A stretch of DNA of 35,291 bases from Stenotrophomonas sp. 278. GTDB lineage: Bacteria; Pseudomonadota; Gammaproteobacteria; Xanthomonadales; Xanthomonadaceae. The notes beneath the pieces are model-generated. The model worked only from the letters and a program-made list of their open reading frames with translations, searched no databases and had not been told where the DNA came from. Made by a program: the position numbers and the translations under genes. Location: positions 1-35,291 of the forward strand of contig NZ_RHPP01000027.1 of NCBI RefSeq assembly GCF_003935715.1, written 5' to 3'. This document shows positions 29,409 through 35,214 of this stretch, in pieces; the first letter of the stretch is position 1, and each line of letters starts with the position of its first letter.

Positions 29409-29986
29409 ACGCAGTAACCATCCATACCGGCGGTGCCTCGATCACCATTGATGGGTCGAGCATCAGCGTGCAGCAGGTTGAGAGGCCGCTGCCGAACCGT
29501 GAGCTGGGCATCGATCAGTTGTCCCGCACCGTCGGCCAGGTCGCCGTGACGCACACGAAGCTGTTTGCCGACGGAACTACCGCCAACAACAGCGGCAGGA
29601 ACTTCTCTCGCACCGAGCATGTGGCCATCATCGACCACGCCACCGGCCTGATGTGGGCTGTGGAGTCCATCGGCGACGAGGACGGCGACCCGATGAATCA
29701 CGCCGCGTGCGTCAAGGCTGCCGGCGAGCTGCGACTTCTGGGGCACGACGACTGGCGTCTGCCGACCCGCTCCGAGCTGGCCGCCCTGGTGGACGACACC
29801 CGCACTGATCCGGCCATCGATACCAGCCTGTTCCCGCGCGTGAAGCCGCATTGGCACTGGACCAGCACGGACTACGCGGGCGGTGCCTCGTACGCGTGGG
29901 GCGTCCACTTCGACCACGGCCACTTCGGCTCCTACCACCGCGCCTACGACGGGTTTGTGTTGGCCGTGCGCCGCGCCAGTCAGTAA
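29405..29986 (+). CDS. DUF1566/C-type-lectin-like protein, putative DGR target 2
   Basis: The product has 193 residues. AAGGAG lies 5 nt before the ATG, which overlaps the previous stop (ATGA). An N-terminal extension of about 65 residues (IHTGGASITIDGSSISVQQV) is absent from target 1. Then the DUF1566 pattern appears: EHVAIIDHATGLMWAVESIG, AACVKAAGELRLLGHDDWRL (about 102-121), PTRSELAALVDDTRTDPAID, HWHWTS, and the C-terminal YAGGAS...AWGVHF...YHR...GFVLAVRRASQ. The conserved frame of tryptophans and the VR at the end are those of DGR targets. It is followed directly by an Avd-like gene. No signal peptide or secretion motif is visible. Confidence 0.85.
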   Translation: MNAVTIHTGGASITIDGSSISVQQVERPLPNRELGIDQLSRTVGQVAVTHTKLFADGTTANNSGRNFSRTEHVAIIDHATGLMWAVESIGDEDGDPMNHAACVKAAGELRLLGHDDWRLPTRSELAALVDDTRTDPAIDTSLFPRVKPHWHWTSTDYAGGASYAWGVHFDHGHFGSYHRAYDGFVLAVRRASQ

Positions 29987-29999
29987 TTGGCCTTTTTGA
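29873..29999 (+). repeat. Putative DGR variable repeat 2 (VR2)
   Basis: The partner of VR1 has equal length (127 bp) and aligns without gaps. Seventeen positions differ: 16 at codon positions 1 or 2, changing 13 codons, plus one silent third-position change (TTC/TTT). The 43 bp at 29957-29999 equal 24749-24791 exactly. In VR2 no AAC codon remains; the matching sites are CAC, GGC, GCC and TAC. Confidence 0.8.
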
Positions 30000-30012
30000 G
30001 AAGAGCTGAGCG

Positions 30013-30309
30013 ATGACTTCCAGATTCCAGCCCCCGCCGATCATCAAAGCGTCCGAGAGGTTGCTTGTGGACATTGAGAAGGCCGTGCGCGCGTTCCCGC
30101 GCTATCACCGCTACGCAGTTGGTTCAGACCTCCGCTCCAAGGCGATGGAGGTTCTGACCGGTGCCGGGCGCGCATGGCGGGACCGCGCGTCCCAGGCGCG
30201 ACTGGTCGGCGAGCTGGTCTGGAAGGTCGACGAGCTGAAGCAGTACCTGCAGGTTGCCCAGCTGTTGCGTGCATATAGCAGCTTCGGGCAGTTCTGGGAG
30301 GTACTGTGA
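30013..30309 (+). CDS. avd: Avd-like DGR accessory protein (four-helix bundle)
   Basis: The protein has 98 residues. Sequence and place fit the DGR accessory variability determinant: a helix with ASERLLVDIEKAVRAFPRYH (about 13-32), the FPRYHRYAVGSDLR turn, a second and third helix rich in Ala/Arg, and VGELVWKVDELKQYLQVAQL (about 67-86). Avd is a pentameric, basic four-helix bundle that binds the template RNA and the reverse transcriptase and is required for cDNA synthesis in the Bordetella phage system. Its gene starts 14 nt after the VR2 repeat. A related four-helix (S23-type) protein without DGR role is the alternative; the location argues against that. No reverse transcriptase follows. Confidence 0.75.
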   Translation: MTSRFQPPPIIKASERLLVDIEKAVRAFPRYHRYAVGSDLRSKAMEVLTGAGRAWRDRASQARLVGELVWKVDELKQYLQVAQLLRAYSSFGQFWEVL

Positions 30310-30893
30310 TGGTTGCTCGTACCCACGGCATGACCAGGGAGGCGGACGGCCGGCGCGGCCACACGTACACGGTGTGGGCCACTATGCGTCACCGCTGCAG
30401 CAACCCCAAGGCTCGGCACTACCCCCGGTATGGCGGTCGCGGCATCTCCGTGTGTGAACGGTGGTCCGTGTTCGAGAACTTCTTGGCGGACATGGGCGAG
30501 CGCCCGGCTGACAAGCAGCTCGACCGAATCGACAACAATGCCGGGTACAGCCCCGAAAACTGCCGCTGGGTGAGCGCGAAGGAGAACGGTCGGAACAGGT
30601 CGAACAACCGTCTCCTGACCCTCAACGGTGAAACCCTCCCTCTCGCCGCATGGGTGGAAAGGACCGGATTTAGCCTCGCAACTTTGCAAGGCCGCGTGCG
30701 AATGGGCTGGCCCGATGAGCGCGTTCTGACTGAGCCGGCGCGCGCCCGAGGCGAGAAAAGGCACCTCACTGTCAACGGCGTCACTAAGCCATTGAGCGCC
30801 TGGTGCGCGGAGCTTGGCCTGAGCGCCACCACGGTTCGCCACCGGCTCCAGAAGCAGGGGATGACCGCCGCCGAAGCCTTGGGACTCAGCTGA
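30309..30893 (+). CDS. HNH-like/homing-endonuclease-like protein with two C-terminal DNA-binding repeats
   Basis: The product has 194 residues from ATG 30309; a GTG at 30306 overlaps the avd stop and is possible. The N-terminal part (YPRYGGRGISVCERWSVFEN, about 38-57; then DRIDNNAGYSPENCRWVSAK) has the order and key residues of a phage HNH-like endonuclease family. The C-terminal half has two repeats, LTLNGETLPLAAWVERTGFS and LTVNGVTKPLSAWCAELGLS, each with a following helix (about 100-140 and 150-194), like NUMOD/HTH modules of homing endonucleases. The family often moves itself in phage genomes. Here it fills the place where a DGR reverse transcriptase is expected. Cleavage activity is inferred only. 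Confidence 0.7.
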   Translation: MVARTHGMTREADGRRGHTYTVWATMRHRCSNPKARHYPRYGGRGISVCERWSVFENFLADMGERPADKQLDRIDNNAGYSPENCRWVSAKENGRNRSNNRLLTLNGETLPLAAWVERTGFSLATLQGRVRMGWPDERVLTEPARARGEKRHLTVNGVTKPLSAWCAELGLSATTVRHRLQKQGMTAAEALGLS

Positions 30894-31015
30894 TGCGTCG
30901 CATCCACACCCGATTCCCCTGGCTGCACTCCGCAGCCCGACCCCGCCGATTCAGCCTCAAGGCCGAGCGGCGCACCCTCACGATCAAGTGGCACCAGCAC
31001 AAGGAGCAGGCATGA
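30893..31015 (+). CDS. Hypothetical 40-residue basic protein
   Basis: The ATG overlaps the upstream TGA (TGATG). The product (MRRIHTRFPWLHSAARPRRF, then KAERRTLTIKWHQHKEQA) is very basic, with two Trp. It could bind nucleic acid. It overlaps the next tiny frame by 4 nt. It is too short for a family call. Confidence 0.45.
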   Translation: MRRIHTRFPWLHSAARPRRFSLKAERRTLTIKWHQHKEQA

Positions 31016-31071
31016 ACACCATGATTACTGACGCGGCGCTCCCGGCTGTTGCCCGGGAGACTCTGCCGTGA
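31012..31071 (+). CDS. Possible 19-residue micro-protein
   Basis: ATG 31012 overlaps the preceding stop (ATGA) and the TGA at 31069-31071 overlaps the next GTG start. The frame encodes MNTMITDAALPAVARETLP. Coupling at both ends is as exact as in the larger genes, so ribosomes probably pass through it. AAGGAG lies 7 nt before the ATG. It may be a leader-type coupling frame rather than a functional protein. Confidence 0.35.
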   Translation: MNTMITDAALPAVARETLP

Positions 31072-31292
31072 CCTGCAAAGGCCCCAACTGCAATGCCAGT
31101 AAGGACAACGGTCACCGCCATAGCAGTGAGTGCCTGTTTGAACACGCGAGACAGGTCGCCAGCGGGATCGAGAGCGTAACTATCGGCGCGACGATCCCTG
31201 ACCACTACACGGCTATCACTTGGCGTGGTCACACCTTCGACCTTGAATCGCTCCTGTCCAATTCCGAATCAAAGAAGGACGCAAAGTCATGA
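31068..31292 (+). CDS. Hypothetical phage protein, Cys/His-rich N-terminus (GTG start)
   Basis: The product has 74 residues from GTG 31068 (GTGA overlap). The N-terminus has CKGPNCNASKDNGHRHSSEC (residues 3-22), three Cys and two His that could bind zinc. The rest is a small alpha/beta segment (IGATIPDHYTAITWRGHTF). No family is recognised. It overlaps the next gene by 4 nt. Confidence 0.5.
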   Translation: MTCKGPNCNASKDNGHRHSSECLFEHARQVASGIESVTIGATIPDHYTAITWRGHTFDLESLLSNSESKKDAKS

Positions 31293-31969
31293 GCTGCCCG
31301 CACGGAAATCCCGAAGAAGCATGCGACGAGTGCGCTGCGCTTGAAGCGAAATGGGATGCTGGCTTTGCCGCAGGCCGAAAGCAGGCTGAGGCTGATTTCG
31401 CCGCCCGCCAGCCGGTGGGTGAGGTGGTGGCTTGGGGCGTTCGGATCGGAGATTCGGACACGTGGGGATACGTCGAAGTCGAGAGTGACGCCGATTTCAT
31501 TGGCAAGCAGTCCGGACTCCCGTATGAGAAGAAACCCCTCTACGCCGCCCCGCCCCGGCAGACCTCGCAGGCCCACTTGGAAGGCCTGGACCGCTTGCTT
31601 GGTGAAACCATCGATCAGCGCGACCGCTACCACGAAGCCGCTGACGAACTTGCCGAGAGCATCGAGCGCATCACTGGCGTGGAAATCGGCGAACACAGCA
31701 GCGCGAACTTCCCATGGCAGAACGCCATTGAAGCGGCCGAGGAGTACCAGCCTGCGCAGGTCGAATGGCAGCCAATCGAGACTGCGCCGAAGGCAAAGCA
31801 CCCGATGATCGTGGTGATCGCTGTATGGGACAGCTATGTCAGCGACGTGTACGGGGTCTTCTGGGACGGCAAGCAATGGGCTCGCTGGCCCCACAAGGCG
31901 CAACCGACCCATTGGATGCCGCTGCCAGCCGCTCCGGCGATCGACAGCCAGGGGAACGGCAATGGCTGA
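31289..31969 (+). CDS. Phage protein with C-terminal DUF551 domain
   Basis: The product has 226 residues. The N-terminus has a possible zinc site (CPHGNPEEACDECA, 3-16) and then a PVGEVVAWGVRIGD strand. A central coiled coil (about 95-125) precedes a C-terminal DUF551-like domain: WQPIETAPKAKHPMIVVIAV (about 159-178), VYGVFWDGKQWARW and THWMPLP. DUF551 is common in small phage proteins and its function is unknown. The repeated 'PxYxxPP' type segment at about 84-90 also occurs in such multi-part phage proteins. Confidence 0.65.
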   Translation: MSCPHGNPEEACDECAALEAKWDAGFAAGRKQAEADFAARQPVGEVVAWGVRIGDSDTWGYVEVESDADFIGKQSGLPYEKKPLYAAPPRQTSQAHLEGLDRLLGETIDQRDRYHEAADELAESIERITGVEIGEHSSANFPWQNAIEAAEEYQPAQVEWQPIETAPKAKHPMIVVIAVWDSYVSDVYGVFWDGKQWARWPHKAQPTHWMPLPAAPAIDSQGNGNG

Positions 31970-32114
31970 CCAACTGCTGCTCACCGCAACGAAGTGGGCC
32001 ATCTTCGCCGTGCTGGTCGTGATCGGATTCGTGCAGGTCTGGGTGGCTGTCCAGATCGGACGCGCTCTGCGGGCTGGGTGGCGGTGGTGCAGGAAGGCGG
32101 GGCGGCATGGGTGA
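31962..32114 (+). CDS. Small membrane protein
   Basis: The product has 50 residues from ATG 31962, 8 nt inside the preceding gene. A single hydrophobic helix (WAIFAVLVVIGFVQVWVAVQ, about 12-31) is followed by a basic tail (RALRAGWRWCRKAGRHG). The topology would put the basic tail inside. No family is recognised. Confidence 0.5.
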   Translation: MADQLLLTATKWAIFAVLVVIGFVQVWVAVQIGRALRAGWRWCRKAGRHG

Positions 32115-32334
32115 TTACTCCGCAGAAATCCTATGGTTCCTCGGAGCCGCAGAGCGCCTGAGCCGTGGTCCGCAATCAACCACAGCCGTCGCGCGGCAAC
32201 TGTCAGTGCGTACACCGGATGCCTCGAAAGAGCTGAAGCGCATGGAGAAGGCGGGACTGATCAAGCGCCATTTGCCGTGGTGCAACCAGGGCTTGAATTT
32301 CTGGAAGCGTGCGGGAGGGTCATACGATGAATGA
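32107..32334 (+). CDS. Winged-helix (MarR-like) small protein
   Basis: The protein has 75 residues. A winged helix-turn-helix is visible: EILWFLGAAERLSRGPQSTT (first helix), AVARQLSVRTPDASKELKRM (about 27-46, helix-turn-helix) and KAGLIKRHLP (wing). It is probably a DNA-binding regulator or accessory factor of the early operon. It overlaps both neighbours by 8 nt. Confidence 0.6.
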   Translation: MGDYSAEILWFLGAAERLSRGPQSTTAVARQLSVRTPDASKELKRMEKAGLIKRHLPWCNQGLNFWKRAGGSYDE

Positions 32335-32515
32335 TGCTACTGACCACCGCGTCGTTGGCCGCGAGCTGGCCGCGCTGTCGGGCGTGGATCTCGCACGCGC
32401 TACGCCGGCAACCGTTCGTATCTGGGATGCGCGGGGACTCGCCCTGCAGGCGCTCGCCCGCGGCGACATGGCCGAGGCCGTAAAGGTCATGGCGCATGCT
32501 GGAGGTTCCGCATGA
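32327..32515 (+). CDS. Hypothetical 62-residue protein
   Basis: The product runs from ATG 32327, 8 nt inside the previous gene. The sequence is helical (MNDATDHRVVGRELAALSGV; LALQALARGDMAEAVKVMAH) with no Cys. It is coupled by ATGA to the next gene. No family is recognised. Confidence 0.5.
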   Translation: MNDATDHRVVGRELAALSGVDLARATPATVRIWDARGLALQALARGDMAEAVKVMAHAGGSA

Positions 32516-32769
32516 TCCGCCAGCATCGATATGACCCTACGACCCTCTCCGGAGCGATCAAGCTGCGCGCATGGGACATAGGCGTTCCACTGACTAAGCT
32601 GGCTCCGATAGTGGGAATGAGGCCGGATTCACTGAGGCAGCGCCTGTCGAAGACCCGCGGGAAGCGATCTCTGCAGCCGTGGCAGGTGACTGCCATTGCG
32701 AAGGCTTTGGGACTGGACGAGAAGGACCTGCACACCCTTGCCGCTCGCCATGAGGGTTGGAAGCTATGA
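32512..32769 (+). CDS. Cro/CI-type helix-turn-helix protein
   Basis: The product has 85 residues. The helix-turn-helix is seen at about 15-45 (IKLRAWDIGVPLTKLAPIVG then MRPDSLRQRLSK), followed by a helix with PWQVTAIAKALGLDEKDLHT. The end LAARHEGWKL matches the end of the protein at 29073-29408. It might regulate integrase or late steps of the early operon. It overlaps the next gene by 4 nt. Confidence 0.6.
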   Translation: MIRQHRYDPTTLSGAIKLRAWDIGVPLTKLAPIVGMRPDSLRQRLSKTRGKRSLQPWQVTAIAKALGLDEKDLHTLAARHEGWKL

Positions 32770-32990
32770 ACCCTCAACTCTTCCCCCGCCAGCCGCGCCG
32801 CATGCGCCAGCCGCCGAAGGAGGTGTTGCGCGAGCAACTTGTAACTGCCGCTGATGAGTTGATCCGCCTGCGGGCGGAGAACCAGCGCCTGCGGGATGCA
32901 GCCCATTCCACCGCCGAGCAGCTGCGCGCTGCCTTGGCTATCGCCGAAGGAGGACAACATGGCCCGATTCAGCCAGAAGACCGCCAGTGA
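32766..32990 (+). CDS. Small coiled-coil protein
   Basis: The product has 74 residues from ATG 32766 (ATGA overlap). A basic N-terminus (NPQLFPRQPRRMRQPPKEVL) precedes a leucine-heptad coiled coil (LVTAADELIRLRAENQRLRD, about 26-45). Such basic-plus-zipper proteins may bind DNA or other proteins. It overlaps the next gene by 32 nt. Confidence 0.5.
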   Translation: MNPQLFPRQPRRMRQPPKEVLREQLVTAADELIRLRAENQRLRDAAHSTAEQLRAALAIAEGGQHGPIQPEDRQ

Positions 32991-33201
32991 CGTGTGCCTC
33001 TCCCGAGAGGAAATGCGGAGCCTGTGCGGCACGCCCTACAGGGAGAAGCAGCTGGAATTCCTGATCCTCAACGGGATCGCGCACTACAAGGGGCTGGATG
33101 GCCGGCCCCGGGTGCTGTGGGCTACGCTGGAAGGCGCGCCGGAGGCCTCCGTGGCGCAGGCCCGCGCGGTCGCGGAGTGGAAGCCGAACAAGGTGGCATG
33201 A
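32959..33201 (+). CDS. DUF4224 family protein, integrase partner (possible excisionase)
   Basis: The protein has 80 residues from ATG 32959 with a strong AGGAGG 6 nt upstream. The DUF4224 pattern is clear: LSREEMRSLCGTPYREKQLE (about 15-34), then FLILNGIAHYKGLDGRPRVL. Members sit directly before phage tyrosine integrases and look like small helix-turn-helix excisionases; that function is inferred from position. It overlaps the integrase start by 4 nt. Confidence 0.75.
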   Translation: MARFSQKTASDVCLSREEMRSLCGTPYREKQLEFLILNGIAHYKGLDGRPRVLWATLEGAPEASVAQARAVAEWKPNKVA

Positions 33202-34241
33202 GGATGGGCAGGAAACCGAAGAAGGCCGGGGCGATCCCCCGGCTTCGTGAGCGCCGGCAGAAATCTGGCATCACCTACTACTATTACGACGCTGGCTTGG
33301 ATGACGACGGCAAACGCAAGGAACTGCCGCTGGGCAGCGACTATGGGCTGGCGCTGAGGGAATGGGCCAAGCATGAGGGCGGTCGGAAGACGCCGGCCGT
33401 AGCCGTGCTGACGTTCCGCACCGTCTGCGACTCGTACCGCCGAGAGGTGATTGTGACGAAGGCAGCACGCACGCAGCAGGACAACCGGAAGGAGCTGGAC
33501 AAGCTGCTGGGCTTCTTCGATGACCCGCCGTGCCCGCTGGAGGCCATCACGCCTGTGCGGGTGCGCCAGTACCTGACATGGCGGACGAAGGGCGGCACCG
33601 GCATGGTGCGCGCGAACCGGGAGAAGGCGCTGCTGTCGCACATCTGGAACTTCGCCCGCGACAAGGGCTACACCGCGCTGCCGAACCCCTGCGCCGGCAT
33701 CAAGGGCTTCAAGGAAACCGGGCGGGATGCCTACATCGAGGACGACCAGTACCAGGCTATCCGCGCCGCGGCGGACACCGTTGTGCAGGACGCGATGGAT
33801 CTGGCCTACCTGACGGGCCAGCGGCCGGCCGACGTGCTGCGGCTGACGGAAATGGACGTTCGCGACGGGTCGGTGAACATCAGGCAGGCGAAGACCAGGG
33901 CGAAGCTGCGCATCGTGGTCGAGGGTGAGCTGGCGGTGCTGCTGGAGCGCCTGCGCAGTCGCAAGGCGGGCCAGAGTGTGCGCAGCACCTACCTGATCGT
34001 CAGTGAACGGGGAGAACCCGTCAGCGTGGCCATGATGTCCAGGCGCTGGGCCAAGGCGTGCGCGGCGGCCGGCGTGGAAGGCCTGCAGTTCCGTGACCTG
34101 CGCGCGAAGGCGGCGACGGACAAGGCCGAATCGGCCGGCGATATCCGCGAGGCGCAGCGGCAGCTGGGGCACACGACCGTCACGATGACCGAGCATTACA
34201 CCCGGCAGAGGCGCGGCCAGAAGGCGACTCCGACTCGCTGA
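33198..34241 (+). CDS. int: Tyrosine-type phage integrase
   Basis: The protein has 347 residues; ATG 33198 overlaps the stop before it (an ATG at 33204 is also possible). It has an N-terminal arm-binding domain (RLRERRQKSGITYYYYDAGL), a core-binding domain (about 70-165) and a catalytic domain. Catalytic residues are visible: Arg I in LTGQRPADVLRL, a Lys in the beta hairpin (QAKTRAKLRI), box II QFRDLRAKAATD, and LGHTTVTMTEHYTRQ with the tyrosine. In box II the usual His of HxxR is Arg. It integrates the phage into the tRNA-Leu 3' end about 120 nt downstream. Confidence 0.92.
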   Translation: MRMGRKPKKAGAIPRLRERRQKSGITYYYYDAGLDDDGKRKELPLGSDYGLALREWAKHEGGRKTPAVAVLTFRTVCDSYRREVIVTKAARTQQDNRKELDKLLGFFDDPPCPLEAITPVRVRQYLTWRTKGGTGMVRANREKALLSHIWNFARDKGYTALPNPCAGIKGFKETGRDAYIEDDQYQAIRAAADTVVQDAMDLAYLTGQRPADVLRLTEMDVRDGSVNIRQAKTRAKLRIVVEGELAVLLERLRSRKAGQSVRSTYLIVSERGEPVSVAMMSRRWAKACAAAGVEGLQFRDLRAKAATDKAESAGDIREAQRQLGHTTVTMTEHYTRQRRGQKATPTR

Positions 34242-34263
34242 ATCCGCTCCGCAACGGATTTTT
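34241..34263 (+). terminator. Terminator-like hairpin after int
   Basis: AATCCG (34241-34246) pairs with CGGATT (34255-34260) over an 8-nt loop, followed by TTT. It would end the rightward operon just after the int stop. Its loop sequence also takes part in a longer inverted repeat: TCCGCTCCGC at 34243-34252 and its exact complement GCGGAGCGGA at 34310-34319. It may therefore double as an integrase- or Xis-binding element. Confidence 0.5.
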
Positions 34264-34325
34264 GAGTCCCGCCACGCAATGGTTTGGAAGGTGCAGAAGG
34301 TTTCCGATAGCGGAGCGGAAATCGC

Positions 34326-34342
34326 GGTGAAAGCCTTTCACC
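34326..34342. repeat. Perfect 17-bp palindrome in the attachment arm
   Basis: GGTGAAAG, one C, and CTTTCACC form a perfect inverted repeat 14 bp before the tRNA-derived core. Between int and the tRNA core there is no gene, so this arm probably holds integrase arm-type or accessory (IHF/Xis-like) sites. This is inference from position. Confidence 0.55.
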
Positions 34343-34356
34343 ACAAGGAAACAGGC

Positions 34357-34416
34357 GCGGACTCAAAATCCGCCGCCCTTAAAAGCGTGTGGGTTCGAGT
34401 CCCACCTTCGGCACCA
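34357..34416 (+). tRNA. 3' part of tRNA-Leu(CAA) = right attachment site (attR)
   Basis: A tRNA 3' portion is present from the anticodon stem to CCA. The stem is GCGGA (34357-34361) with TCCGC (34369-34373), the loop CTCAAAA gives anticodon CAA, a variable region follows, and the T-arm is GTGGG-TTCGAGT-CCCAC, ending in the acceptor 3' strand CTTCGGC and ACCA. The matching 5' acceptor strand (GCCGAAG) and D-arm are absent upstream; that sequence is phage arm. So this is not a functional gene but the split end left by integration. The full tRNA-Leu should be rebuilt at the other prophage end, left of this window. Confidence 0.8.
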
Positions 34417-34436
34417 CTGGCACCTAAGTAGTTGAA

Positions 34437-34455
34437 ACCCTTGTCAGAGAAGGGT
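34437..34455. other. Hairpin downstream of the tRNA end
   Basis: ACCCTT (34437-34442) and AAGGGT (34450-34455) form a 6-bp stem with a 7-nt loop, without a U-tract. It may be the old tRNA terminator/processing hairpin or part of the attachment site of the second, decayed element. The 85-bp stretch between CCA and the next frame holds no other feature that I see. Confidence 0.35.
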
Positions 34456-34501
34456 CTCAGAGGCAGACTTCCAGAACTGCTTCCAGAATAACTACCAGAA
34501 C

Positions 34502-35214
34502 GTGACCTCCCCGCAGTACCTCACTCGACGCAAGAACGGCGTCTATTACGTCCAAGTCCCTGTACCTCTACGCCTTCGAGCAGCAGTGGGGCAGCGACTG
34601 CTTGAACGCTCCCTCAGAACGCGCGACGAAACGGCGGCCCACAGGCTCAAGCATGCCGTCATTGCTGACTTCCAGCGCCTGATCACGAGCGCTGAGAACG
34701 CCCCCCTCCCCCCTCCGGCTCCTCAGCGCTCTTGGCGCTTGCTCGCGAAGTGGAGGCCGGTCGCGAGTCGGAAGACGGGTTTGACGCTTTCGCAGAGAGG
34801 TATGTAGCCGGGCACTCGCTAGACAGCGACGGCGATCCGATCCTGGCTCCCACAGATCTTGCGAATGTGCGGAAGGCTTACTCCATCGCGAACGGCTCCT
34901 CCGCACTTCTACTTGAAAGCTTGGCCGAAGGCTGGCTGTTGCTTCTGAAGAGCAAGCGAATCAAGACCCAGACCGTTGAAGAGCGGCGGTCACACCTGCG
35001 GCGACTCATTGCATTTGTAGGCACCGATGCACGACCGGATGCACTTACGGATGAGTGCGCGATCCGGTTCGTCGAGCAGGTACTGAATCCGGCTGATCTT
35101 GTGCTCGAGCGGAAACGCTTCATCCTAGCTACATGCAACAACTTCAGTCGCTGGCTAAAGGTCGGGTTCTACCCCGATATCACGGACGGTTCTAAAAGAG
35201 CTGCAACCTTCTGA
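34502..35214 (+). pseudogene. Integrase remnant (frameshifted and truncated) of a second element
   Basis: A GTG frame from 34502 begins like a tyrosine integrase of the DUF6538 type: YLTRRKNGVYYVQVPVPLRL and LERSLRTRDETAAHRLKHAV (about 6-47). The frame is lost near a C-rich run at 34697-34714. It continues in another frame from about 34730 with a core-binding-like region (LLLLKSKRIKTQTVEERRSH; ERKRFILATCNNFSRWLK) to a stop at 35214. The catalytic domain (R...HxxR...Y) is missing. Its end overlaps a transposase C-terminus on the other strand, so an IS insertion probably cut it. It sits just downstream of the tRNA-Leu, as integrases of tRNA-inserted islands do. Confidence 0.7.

Noticed and set aside
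30300-31300. Reverse transcriptase or template repeat after avd
   Set aside because: I looked for YxDD-type motifs and for a third copy of the VR 3' end. The frames here encode an HNH-like protein and small unknown proteins; neither RT nor TR is visible.
34326-34416. Complete tRNA-Leu gene
   Set aside because: The 3' half is clear, but no GCCGAAG acceptor strand or D-arm exists upstream; the sequence there is the phage arm with a palindrome.
34697-34735. Programmed frameshift in the second integrase (C-rich slippery run)
   Set aside because: The protein also lacks its catalytic domain and is cut by a transposase end, so a decayed gene is the simpler reading. A sequencing error in the C-run remains possible.
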